DNA from: DATJGF01 sp035495315
Lineage (GTDB): Bacteria > Verrucomicrobiota > Verrucomicrobiia > Limisphaerales > UBA8199
Assembly (NCBI GenBank): GCA_035495315.1
Contig: DATJGF010000211.1
Location: forward strand, 50,175 to 114,174
Direction of reading: 5' to 3'
Length of the DNA: 64,000 nt
Numbering within the stretch: position 1 is the first letter of the stretch; every line of letters begins with the position of its first letter. The notes under the pieces are model-generated. The model had not been told where the DNA came from. It saw only the letters and a program-made list of their open reading frames with translations, and did not search any database. Both the position numbers and the translations under genes were made by a program. Shown in pieces: positions 43,619 through 51,575 of the stretch.

Positions 43619-44536
43619 ATGACATTGCCTCCTGCAGGACTGAGGCCCGTGCACATCTACAAATCTCGTTTTCTGGTCCGAGGTGAAGTGTGGTATGACC
43701 AAGAGCCGGACCAAACCCCGGTTGACTGGGTTCTTTATCGCCAGCGCTCCCGGCCGGTTTCCGGAGCGAGTTGGGATTATTTCTACACGATTGTTCTGGA
43801 CCTGCGACAAAGCAGCCAGGGACTGCTCGGGACAATCAGCAAGTCGGCTGTTTACAAGATCCGTCGCGCGGCCGAACGAGACGGGATCGTCTGCGAGTGC
43901 CATAGCCGAGCAAACCTGGGAGACCTGGACTGGTTCGAGCGCGCCTATGCACGCTTTGCAGAGATGAAAGGTCTGGACTCCCTCGATCGGCCTTTGTTGA
44001 GTCAATTGGCCAAGGAGGGTTTTCTGGAGATTTCGGTGGCCAAGGATGCCCATGGTAAACCCTGGGTACATCATCTCTATTACCGGTCTCGCCACCGGAG
44101 TTGTTTGATGCACTGCGTGTCGCTTTATCAAGAGGTCGCCGAGAGCAGCGCCCGAAATGCGATCGGCAGGGCAAACCGTTACCTGTTTTGGAACGATGTG
44201 TTGCGGCACAAAGAACAGGGGCTGGAGACGTTTGACTTCGGAGGGTGGTATCCTGGCCGCACGAACCAAGCTTTGCTGAATATCAACCGATTCAAGGAGG
44301 AATTCGGGGGAAAGATCAAGCGAGAGTACAACTGTCGAGAGATTCGGTCGCTGAAGGGCTGGATTGTGCTCCGGACGGCGAAGATCATGGGATATGCCAA
44401 CCAGATGTCGACGCGGTTGAAAGCAGATAAAGGACCATTTTCCGCACAGACTCTACCGGGCATGGGTGGACCCCCGCCGAAGGTGCCGTTCAGTGCCGGA
44501 TCCGTAGTCGAAGGTACACTCGAAACGGTCAAGTGA
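43613..44536 (+). CDS. FemAB/GNAT-like (peptidyl or aminoacyl transferase) protein
   Basis: 307 residues from a TTG; ATG at 43619 is an alternative. The fold is the GNAT-type domain of FemAB-related proteins: WDYFYTIVLDLRQ, then KSAVYKIRRAAERDGI, a helix WFERAYARFAEMKGL, a central strand FLEISVAKDAHGKPWVHHLYY, then NRYLFWNDVLRHKEQGLETFDFGGW and NRFKEEFGGKI, the usual F-K-x-x-F-G-G/K signature. FemAB proteins add amino acids from aminoacyl-tRNA to peptidoglycan; similar proteins act in polysaccharide and peptide tailoring. It heads the natural-product locus, 35 bp before the carbamoyltransferase. At the 5' end the N-terminal half of a typical double-GNAT Fem protein is missing. Confidence 0.72.
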   Translation: MAMTLPPAGLRPVHIYKSRFLVRGEVWYDQEPDQTPVDWVLYRQRSRPVSGASWDYFYTIVLDLRQSSQGLLGTISKSAVYKIRRAAERDGIVCECHSRANLGDLDWFERAYARFAEMKGLDSLDRPLLSQLAKEGFLEISVAKDAHGKPWVHHLYYRSRHRSCLMHCVSLYQEVAESSARNAIGRANRYLFWNDVLRHKEQGLETFDFGGWYPGRTNQALLNINRFKEEFGGKIKREYNCREIRSLKGWIVLRTAKIMGYANQMSTRLKADKGPFSAQTLPGMGGPPPKVPFSAGSVVEGTLETVK

Positions 44537-44571
44537 GAGCGCCGACGTTTTGCCCAATTTTTAAAGTCCAC

Positions 44572-46455
44572 ATGAACATAATCGGCATCAGCGGGATTGA
44601 CGGAAATATCGCCTTCAAGACCACGCAGTTTCCTGGTCTTTCGCGGCGACAGTACCGGATCAACCAAGGCTTTGACTCTGCGGCTGTCTTGGTGAGACAC
44701 GGGGAGGTGATCGCAGCAGCGGCCGAAGAACGGTTCACGCGCGAAAAGGGCACGGGCGATTTTCCCGTTCAGGCGATTGAATATTGTCTTGGGGCAGGAC
44801 GGATCGCGTTGAGGGAAGTGGATTGTGTAGCGCACGGATTTGCTTATGAACCGTTCCATTCGGGATTGCAGGAAGAAGAGTATCTGCGCAAGCAATATGT
44901 GGAACTCTATTCCCCCGAGGTCCAACAGAGCCATCTCGCCGAATTTTTTCCCGGCGAGCCGTGGGTGAAGAAGTTCATCGCCGTGCCCCACCATCTGGCG
45001 CACGCCGCCAGCGCGTTTTATCCGAGCGGTTTTGGGGAGGCGTTGATTGTGGTGAGTGATGGTATGGGTGAAGCGCACAGCCTTACAGTCGCAGTAGGCA
45101 GTAGAACAGAAATACGCGTTCTACAGCAGATATCGGCGTTCCATTCGCTTGGGATACTGTACGGCGTGTTCACGCTGCACCTCGGTTTTGAGATGAACAT
45201 GGACGAATACAAGGTGATGGGTCTGGCGCCTTATGGCGATCCCCGGCGGCATTATGATCGAGTCATGGAACTCATTAACCTGAAGCCGGACGGGACCTAC
45301 ACGATTCCCGTTTTTGCGCATAACAAAACGGTAGCGGAACGCGAAACACATGATGGTGTCCTGGGATTATTGGCTGAACGCTTTGGGCGCCCGCGCGAAC
45401 CCGGTAGTGAGATCACCCAGCATCATAAAGATATCGCGGCGGCGCTCCAAGCCGCGCTGCAAGCGTGCCAACTCCACGTCGTGCGGCACTTCAAACAGGA
45501 GACCGACCAGAGGCGCCTGTGCCTTGCAGGAGGCGTGGCATTAAACTGTTCGGCCAATGGCGTGCTGCGTCGGAGCCGTTTGTTCGAAGAGGTGTTCGTT
45601 CAGCCGGCGGCGGGAGATGATGGAACCGCACTCGGCGCGGCGCTATTCGCCTCGCAGATGCACGATCCCGACTTCAAGCCGCGCAAGATGACTGTGCCGC
45701 TGTGGGGTCCGGAGTTCGACGAGAGTGAAATTCGGAGCGCGCTTGGAGCTCGAACGGATTGCGTGTGGACCAGGTCGGACTCGTTCGCTGAGTTATGCCG
45801 CCAGATCGCCGAACGACTGGCCGCGAGGGAAGTCGTCGGCTGGTTCCAAGGCCGCATGGAATTCGGACCACGAGCGCTTGGCAGCCGAAGCATCCTCGCT
45901 GACCCGCGGGATCCCGGCATGCGAGACCGCATTAACGGCCTGGTGAAAAAGCGGGAAGGTTTTCGTCCGTTTGCCCCGGTAGTAACAAAAGAGAGCGCGC
46001 GACAATTTTTTGTGATGGCCCCCGGCGAGGAAGGCTGCTTCGCGCACATGCTCTACGTAACCCACGTACAGCCCACGTACCGCGGGAAGCTTCCGGCAAT
46101 TACCCACGTGGATGGGTCGGCTCGAGTGCAGACGGTGTCGGCCGAAGACAACCCGCGGTTATGGCAGCTCTTGATGGCGTTTGAAACCGTGACAGGCCTG
46201 CCGATGCTGCTCAACACCTCATTCAACGTGAAGGGCGAGCCGATCGTTTGCACACCTCAAGAAGCCCTCAATACTTTCATGAATGCCCACCTGGATCTGC
46301 TGGTGATGGGTGAGTACTTGGTCGAACCCAGGCGAAAGGACCCGGCCAGCACAGAGGCTGGTTTTACTCGAAGAGGGCTCGAGGTTGCAGAGGCAGGAAC
46401 TTTCTTTCGCGACCGCCGCGCGTCGGTGGACATTGATTATGGGAACCAGCCGTGA
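44572..46455 (+). CDS. carbamoyltransferase of the NodU/CmcH/TobZ family
   Basis: Transfers a carbamoyl group from carbamoyl phosphate, via carbamoyl-adenylate, to a hydroxyl of a natural product. An N-terminal Kae1-like part (about 1-370) has MNIIGISG, HHLAHAASAFYPSGF (the metal-binding His pair), VSDGMGE, KVMGLAPYG and LAGGVALNCSANG. The C-terminal carbamoyl-transfer (YrdC-like) part has GRMEFGPRALGSRSILADPR, KKREGFRPFAP and LLNTSFNVKGEPIV. About 628 residues from the ATG at 44572, near the usual length; an upstream GTG at 44533 is possible. It overlaps the NRPS gene by 17 nt. Its presence predicts a hydroxylated, carbamoylated end product. Confidence 0.92.
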   Translation: MNIIGISGIDGNIAFKTTQFPGLSRRQYRINQGFDSAAVLVRHGEVIAAAAEERFTREKGTGDFPVQAIEYCLGAGRIALREVDCVAHGFAYEPFHSGLQEEEYLRKQYVELYSPEVQQSHLAEFFPGEPWVKKFIAVPHHLAHAASAFYPSGFGEALIVVSDGMGEAHSLTVAVGSRTEIRVLQQISAFHSLGILYGVFTLHLGFEMNMDEYKVMGLAPYGDPRRHYDRVMELINLKPDGTYTIPVFAHNKTVAERETHDGVLGLLAERFGRPREPGSEITQHHKDIAAALQAALQACQLHVVRHFKQETDQRRLCLAGGVALNCSANGVLRRSRLFEEVFVQPAAGDDGTALGAALFASQMHDPDFKPRKMTVPLWGPEFDESEIRSALGARTDCVWTRSDSFAELCRQIAERLAAREVVGWFQGRMEFGPRALGSRSILADPRDPGMRDRINGLVKKREGFRPFAPVVTKESARQFFVMAPGEEGCFAHMLYVTHVQPTYRGKLPAITHVDGSARVQTVSAEDNPRLWQLLMAFETVTGLPMLLNTSFNVKGEPIVCTPQEALNTFMNAHLDLLVMGEYLVEPRRKDPASTEAGFTRRGLEVAEAGTFFRDRRASVDIDYGNQP

Positions 46456-49400
46456 CGAAACGAAGGACTATTGGGTACGCCAACTGTCTGAGCCGCCCCC
46501 TTGTCCCAACTTGCCTTGGGATGCCGAACGCCCACCGGTCTCCTCATATGTTCGGGAGAGCCTTTCGACGCGGATTGAATCCGAAACCTGGTCCGCTCTG
46601 AGGGAGCTGACGGGCCGGCTGGCCTGCAAACCGCACGCGGCTCTATTGGCGGGGTTGCAGGTCTTGCTGTTCCGATACACGGGCCAGACTGATCTGATCA
46701 TTGGCACGCTTCTGGGCAACAGAGATGTTCCGGAGACGTATTGGGGCCAAAAACCCAGTGAAGGACCCCTCACTCCAACCCTCTCCCCTTGGGAAGGGGA
46801 GAGGGAGGATGTAACGCAGTGCCGATGCCGCAGGGAAAGAGGCCGGGGTCGAGAAAAACAACTCGTGCCGTTACGCATGAGGCTGACAGGGGACAGGCCA
46901 GCTCAAGATCTTGTGCTTCAAACGGCAGCAGGGCTCCAGGAAGCCGAGAAACACCTGCCGATCCGTGGGGAAGCTGATTTAAGCGAATACCGGTCGGCAA
47001 CCAATAGGGAGGCAGCTTTCAATGTCGCGCTCCTTTTCTCTGAGAACGGTTTGATTTTAGGCTCTTCAAACGACGCTCCCTTCGGCAACACCTTGGCTGG
47101 TTGCGCCATCGTCGTATACGCCTGCCCGGTAGAGAAGGGCTTGAGACTGGATTGGGAATATGATGCTGAGGTGCTAACCGACGCTACCGTACGGAGGATT
47201 GCGGGGCACTTGGGTTGTTTGCTCGACGCCATGACGACAGAGCCACACACCCCTGTGGATCGATTGAATCTGCTCACGCCAGCCGAATCGCTTCAGTTGT
47301 TGGTGGAATGGAATGCGACGGAAACCGAGCTTCCTACAGGATCGTGCATTCACGGGCAAATCGAAGCTCAGGCCGCCAAGACCCCAGGAGCCTTAGCGGT
47401 GATCTGTCGAGACCGTCAGCTGACGTATGCGGAGTTGAACGCGCGTGCAAATCAGGTCGCATCACACCTGACCAGGCTAGGGGTCGGGACGGAGGACGTC
47501 GTGGGAATATGCGTCGAGCGTTCGCTGGAATTGATGGTGGGTTTGCTTGGGATACTCAAGGCCGGAGCGGCTTATCTGCCGCTGGATCCAGCCTATCCTT
47601 CCGAGCGCCTCGCGTTTCTAGTCCAAAACGCGCGTCCGAAAATCCTGGTGGCGCACGAATCGTTAGTGAACTTCTTGCCTAAGCCCGGACCAAGGCTGCT
47701 GTGCCTGGATTCCGATTGGCCCGCTGTCGCGCGTGAACCGGTTGAAAACGTGGCGCGTAAGGTCGCACCTGAGCACTTGGCCTATATTTTGTATACTTCC
47801 GGCTCAACTGGTCAGCCGAAGGGAGTCATGGTGGAACACCGCAACGTGGTCAACTTTTTTGCCGGGATGGATGTCAGCCTGCGGCACGGGCCAGGCGCGA
47901 CATGGTTGGCGGCAACGAGCCTGTCGTTCGACATTTCGGTGCTGGAACTCCTCTGGACACTGGCTCGGGGCTTTAAGATCGTACTCTATACCGACGGAGC
48001 AGACCGGGCCTCAGTTTCTAGGCACAAACGCACAGCCGAGCGCCCGATGGAGTTCAGCCTGTTCTACTTTTCGTCCGAACAAACAGATGGGCCGGGCGGC
48101 GCTTACCGATTGCTCACCGAGGGCGCTCGGTTCGCAGACGAGCGTGGATTCGTGGCGATCTGGACGCCTGAACGACACTTTCACGCATTTGGGGGCCTGT
48201 TTCCGAATCCCGCAGTGACCAGTGCTGCCCTGGCGATGATCACAAAACGCCTGCAAATCCGCGCCGGCAGCGTCGTGGCGCCCCTGCATTCGCCCCTTCG
48301 TATTGCCGAGGAATGGGCTGTCGTTGATAACCTATCGAATGGCCGGGCCGCTATCTCCTTGGCCTCAGGCTGGATGCCCGAGGACTTCGCACTGAACCCC
48401 GGGAATTATCGCGAGCGCAAGGAAATCATGGTGGGGTATATCGAGATTCTCCGCCGCTTGTGGCGCGGTGAATCGGTGCTCATGCCCGGCCCACTGGGCA
48501 AAGACGTCGCACTCAAAATACTGCCTCGACCGGTCCAGCGGGAGCTGCCGCTCTGGCTGACTGCGGCCGGCAACCCAGAAACCTTTCAGATAGCGGGCCG
48601 TCTGGGACTTAACCTGTTGACTCATCTCCTGGGGCAGAGTCTCGACGAGGTCAGCAAGAAGATCGCGCTTTACCGGCAGGCCTGGCGGGAAGCCGGCCAT
48701 GTCGGCCGCGGACACGTCACCTTGATGCTGCACACTTTCGTGGGCGACAGCATCCCGACAGTCAAAGCAGCGGTCCGAGAACCCCTGATTGGGTATCTGA
48801 GCCAGTCTGCAGATTTGATCCGAGGCTATGCCTGGGCGTTTTCCGCTTTCAAGCCCTCAGCCAGCTCAACGGGCGACCTTGACTTCAGCACCCTTCCTAA
48901 AAAGGAAATGGACGCGCTGTTGGAGCACGCATTTGAGCGGTATTTCGGCACCAGCGGATTGTTCGGGACTCCCGAAACCTGCCTGGAGACCGTCGGTGCG
49001 CTGCGCGCCGCCGATGTCGATGAAACTGCCTGTCTAATCGATTTCGGGATCGATGCCGACATCGTGTTGAAACACCTGGAGCACCTCGATCGTTTGAGGA
49101 AGGCGGCCATCAACGGGCCGGCAATAACGCCGACCGACGACTCGATTCCCGCCTTAATCGAACGGCATGGCGTGACCCATTTTCAATGCACGCCATCGAT
49201 GGCCAGCGTGTTGCTGGCGAATCGGCGGGCGGAAAACGCCTTTGGACGGCTGCAGTACCTGCTCATAGGAGGCGAGCCGTTTCCGGCCACTCTGGGCCGT
49301 CAATTGAGAAAAATCGTCCGAGGCGACTTGCTCAACATGTATGGCCCGACCGAAACCACAATTTGGTCCAGCGTGTATAGAGTTCCGCACCAGCCGGAGC

Positions 49401-50287
49401 GCATTCCCGTGGGCCGCCCTATGGCCAACACGCAAATGTATGTGGTCGACCGCAACCTTTTGCCGGTGCCTGTGGGGATCGCCGGGGAATTGCTGATTGG
49501 CGGGTCCGGGGTGACGCGTGGTTATCTGGGCCGACCGGAACTGACTGCCGAAAGATTTGTCCGCGGCGCATTTCTGCCAAAGGGAACCGACCGGCTTTAT
49601 CGCACAGGTGATTTGGCTCGTTTCCTGTCGGATGGCAACATTGAGTTGTTGGGCCGATTGGATCACCAGGTGAAGATCAGAGGCCATCGTGTGGAGTTGG
49701 GCGAGATCGAGACTCGTCTCAACGATCACCCGGGCGTGCGCCAGAGCGTAGTCGTAGCCCATGAAACCGCCAACGGCCACCGGCAACTCATCGCGTACGT
49801 CATACCACGGGAAGGACGAAAAATGTCGGCCAGCCAGTTGCGCCATTATGCCGGGGAGAAGTTGCCGGAATACATGGTGCCAGCAAAAGTGGTTTTCCTG
49901 GCTGCGTTCCCCCAGACACCAAACCGGAAGATAGATCGTAAGGCTTTGGCGAATATGGAGGGCGGGGGCGAGGAAGAAAATGAACGCGACTTCGAGCCGC
50001 CCGGCACGGCACTGGAAAAGGCTGTGGCTGAATATTGGAGCGAACTCCTGAAAATCGCAAACGTCGGGCGGAGTGACAACTTTTTCGAACGGGGTGGAGA
50101 TTCGTTGCTCGCGATGCACCTGGCCGCCTGGGTACGCGAGCGGTATCAGGTCGATCTGCCCTTACGCAGTCTCTTTGAGCATCCAACGGTTGCGGGATTG
50201 GCGGCGGAGATCGAAGCCCTGATGTGGTCGGTTGCGGCAGCTCCGGCACTCGCGCCAGCCGGTGAACGGGAAGAGGTGGAAATCTGA
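46439..50287 (+). CDS. NRPS module: truncated C - A(Gly) with inserted luciferase-like monooxygenase - PCP
   Basis: About 1282 residues from the ATG at 46439. Residues 1-295: C-lobe of a condensation domain only; the N-lobe with HHxxxDG is absent and the C5 region is replaced by a repeat-encoded insert (109-144). Residues 300-515: adenylation motifs A1-A4 (YILYTSGSTGQPKG; FDISVLELL). Residues 537-890: FMN-type luciferase-like monooxygenase. Then A5-A10 (NMYGPTETT 966-974; RTGDLARF; NRKIDRKAL with K1168) and a carrier domain with S1222 (RGGDSLL). The specificity code reads D-I-L-Q-L-G-M-I-W plus the A10 lysine, one change from the classic glycine code. Monooxygenase between A4 and A5 of a Gly domain is the layout of MtaG/MelG, which hydroxylate the glycine alpha-carbon and release a terminal amide. 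Confidence 0.93.
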   Translation: MGTSRDETKDYWVRQLSEPPPCPNLPWDAERPPVSSYVRESLSTRIESETWSALRELTGRLACKPHAALLAGLQVLLFRYTGQTDLIIGTLLGNRDVPETYWGQKPSEGPLTPTLSPWEGEREDVTQCRCRRERGRGREKQLVPLRMRLTGDRPAQDLVLQTAAGLQEAEKHLPIRGEADLSEYRSATNREAAFNVALLFSENGLILGSSNDAPFGNTLAGCAIVVYACPVEKGLRLDWEYDAEVLTDATVRRIAGHLGCLLDAMTTEPHTPVDRLNLLTPAESLQLLVEWNATETELPTGSCIHGQIEAQAAKTPGALAVICRDRQLTYAELNARANQVASHLTRLGVGTEDVVGICVERSLELMVGLLGILKAGAAYLPLDPAYPSERLAFLVQNARPKILVAHESLVNFLPKPGPRLLCLDSDWPAVAREPVENVARKVAPEHLAYILYTSGSTGQPKGVMVEHRNVVNFFAGMDVSLRHGPGATWLAATSLSFDISVLELLWTLARGFKIVLYTDGADRASVSRHKRTAERPMEFSLFYFSSEQTDGPGGAYRLLTEGARFADERGFVAIWTPERHFHAFGGLFPNPAVTSAALAMITKRLQIRAGSVVAPLHSPLRIAEEWAVVDNLSNGRAAISLASGWMPEDFALNPGNYRERKEIMVGYIEILRRLWRGESVLMPGPLGKDVALKILPRPVQRELPLWLTAAGNPETFQIAGRLGLNLLTHLLGQSLDEVSKKIALYRQAWREAGHVGRGHVTLMLHTFVGDSIPTVKAAVREPLIGYLSQSADLIRGYAWAFSAFKPSASSTGDLDFSTLPKKEMDALLEHAFERYFGTSGLFGTPETCLETVGALRAADVDETACLIDFGIDADIVLKHLEHLDRLRKAAINGPAITPTDDSIPALIERHGVTHFQCTPSMASVLLANRRAENAFGRLQYLLIGGEPFPATLGRQLRKIVRGDLLNMYGPTETTIWSSVYRVPHQPERIPVGRPMANTQMYVVDRNLLPVPVGIAGELLIGGSGVTRGYLGRPELTAERFVRGAFLPKGTDRLYRTGDLARFLSDGNIELLGRLDHQVKIRGHRVELGEIETRLNDHPGVRQSVVVAHETANGHRQLIAYVIPREGRKMSASQLRHYAGEKLPEYMVPAKVVFLAAFPQTPNRKIDRKALANMEGGGEEENERDFEPPGTALEKAVAEYWSELLKIANVGRSDNFFERGGDSLLAMHLAAWVRERYQVDLPLRSLFEHPTVAGLAAEIEALMWSVAAAPALAPAGEREEVEI
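46766..46860 (+). repeat. REP-like hairpin element inserted in the NRPS condensation remnant
   Basis: A perfect 12-bp stem (CCCTCTCCCCTT at 46779-46790 with its complement at 46794-46805) and a 3-nt loop, with the flanks CTCACTCCAACC and GGGAGG. Its translation (LTPTLSPWEGE; on the other strand LSPSQGERVGVRG) is the telltale peptide of the widespread CCCTCTCCC-type bacterial repeat. It adds 36 residues at the site where a condensation domain should have motif C5. Confidence 0.8.
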
Positions 50288-51249
50288 ACGCGCCAGCAAT
50301 CCTCGAGACCTTTCGCAGCCGCGGAATGCAGGTCTGGGCGGAGGGCGAGCGGCTGCGTTGCAGCGCTCCCGCCGGTACGCTTACAGCAGAGTTGCGCGAG
50401 ACGCTACGGCAGCACAAACAAGAGATTCTGACCTTTCTGCGTTCGGCCCATGCAGTCGCAAGGGAATCGAGCGGCATCGTGCCGATCCAGCCGCTGGGCA
50501 CGCGCCCGCCGATCTTTGGAACCGCGGGTCACAATGGCGACGTTTTTTGCTATCGTGCCTTGGCGCATCATCTGGGCTCGGACCAGCCTTTTTTTGGCCT
50601 TAGGCCGCCCGGGCTGGATAGCGATGCGGTACCACTCAACCAGATCGAGAAACTCGCCGCATATTTCGCGGGCGAAATCCGCGCGTTCTGTCCCCAGGGG
50701 CCTCTTGTAATTGCAGGCTTTTGCGCCGGAGGAGCGCTGGCTTTTGAACTTGCCCGGCAGTTGGCTGCAGATACACCAGCGCCCGATTACTTGGCGCTCT
50801 TAGGAGCGCCCTATCCAACTACTTATCGGCGCTGGCCGAGACTGCGAAAGCGCCTTGCGACGCAAGGAGAACGGCTGTTGCGTCATGCCCGCGCGCTGGT
50901 CTACCTGCCGGCCGCTGAGCGTCGAACCTATTTGGCTGAACGACTAATAAACCGCCGGGCGCAAGCTGCCCCAGCGCACTCCGTCGCGTTCGAAATCGCC
51001 CTGCGCCGCCGTGCGCGGGTAGAACGGGCGACGTTCGCCGCGCTGCGACGCTACGTTCCCAGCCATTACCGCGGACGTTTGAAGCTGTTTCTGCCCAGCA
51101 AGGACTGGATTGGCTCGAGCGACCAACCCCTGCGTTGGCGATCCCTGGCACGGGAGGTTGAGAAATTCTATGGGCCGGAGGGCTGCGACACCGATGTCAT
51201 GCTTCTGGAGCCGTATGCGGCAAAGTTCGCACAGCTACTAGCAGATTAG
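50284..51249 (+). CDS. stand-alone thioesterase with TubC-like docking domain and Cys nucleophile
   Basis: An alpha/beta hydrolase thioesterase (type I TE-like). From the CTG at 50284 the first 50 residues (ILETFRSRGMQVWAEGERL, then LTAELRETLRQHKQEILTFL) match the TubC N-terminal docking fold. The hydrolase core follows: PIFGTAGHNGDVF, then the nucleophile elbow GFCAGGALAFELARQL with C147 in place of Ser. The C-terminal H-x-x-M-L motif reads T-D-V-M-L, so the usual His is missing. CTG is chosen because AGAGG lies 7 nt upstream and CTGA overlaps the NRPS stop; the first ATG (50326) would cut the docking domain. It is downstream of, and coupled to, the NRPS, and should release its product or edit it. 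Confidence 0.82.
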   Translation: MNAPAILETFRSRGMQVWAEGERLRCSAPAGTLTAELRETLRQHKQEILTFLRSAHAVARESSGIVPIQPLGTRPPIFGTAGHNGDVFCYRALAHHLGSDQPFFGLRPPGLDSDAVPLNQIEKLAAYFAGEIRAFCPQGPLVIAGFCAGGALAFELARQLAADTPAPDYLALLGAPYPTTYRRWPRLRKRLATQGERLLRHARALVYLPAAERRTYLAERLINRRAQAAPAHSVAFEIALRRRARVERATFAALRRYVPSHYRGRLKLFLPSKDWIGSSDQPLRWRSLAREVEKFYGPEGCDTDVMLLEPYAAKFAQLLAD

Positions 51250-51575
51250 ACTTGCCGCTAAATCAGGGGCAGACGGCGCAAAACAAAGCTCCACATTTTC
51301 AACCATGTGCTCAAAACACGTCTTCAGGACGTCGAATTGACGAGGGAATACTTTCGCATTGGATGGAATACTGAACTGTCAGCTTGCCAGTCATCGTGGG
51401 TGCGATATGGCCGCGGAGAGACATTAATCGAGTGATGAAGTATCGCAGTTAAGATAAGCGGTTCTGACTCCGAGGGTTTTCGACCTCCAGGGTTTCGGAT
51501 TGACACGCCAATCGAGGCGGGATACGAGAGGGATACCAGCTCGGCCAGGAGCAGGCCTCGTCCTCACCGGCCATT
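51250..51575. other. intergenic region upstream of glpK
   Basis: No gene is seen. TTGACA at 51500-51505 with a poor -10 (TACGAG, 17 bp downstream) is a weak promoter candidate for the glpK-glpF pair. No operator resembling a known glycerol-repressor site was recognised. Confidence 0.4.

Noticed and set aside
43505..44269. 254-codon minus-strand open frame opposite the FemAB-like gene
   Set aside because: Composition is shadow-like, and the plus-strand frame has the GNAT/FemAB pattern.
44179..45078. 299-codon minus-strand open frame
   Set aside because: Antisense of the FemAB and carbamoyltransferase genes, with no recognisable domain.
46310..46438. 43-codon N-terminal extension of the NRPS
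   Set aside because: It is the out-of-frame overlap with the end of the carbamoyltransferase; no condensation-domain N-lobe features.
49154..50119. 321-codon minus-strand open frame
   Set aside because: Antisense of the NRPS A5-A10 region.
51500..51528. Sigma-70 promoter for glpK
   Set aside because: TTGACA is perfect but the -10 matches only three of six; kept as a weak note only.
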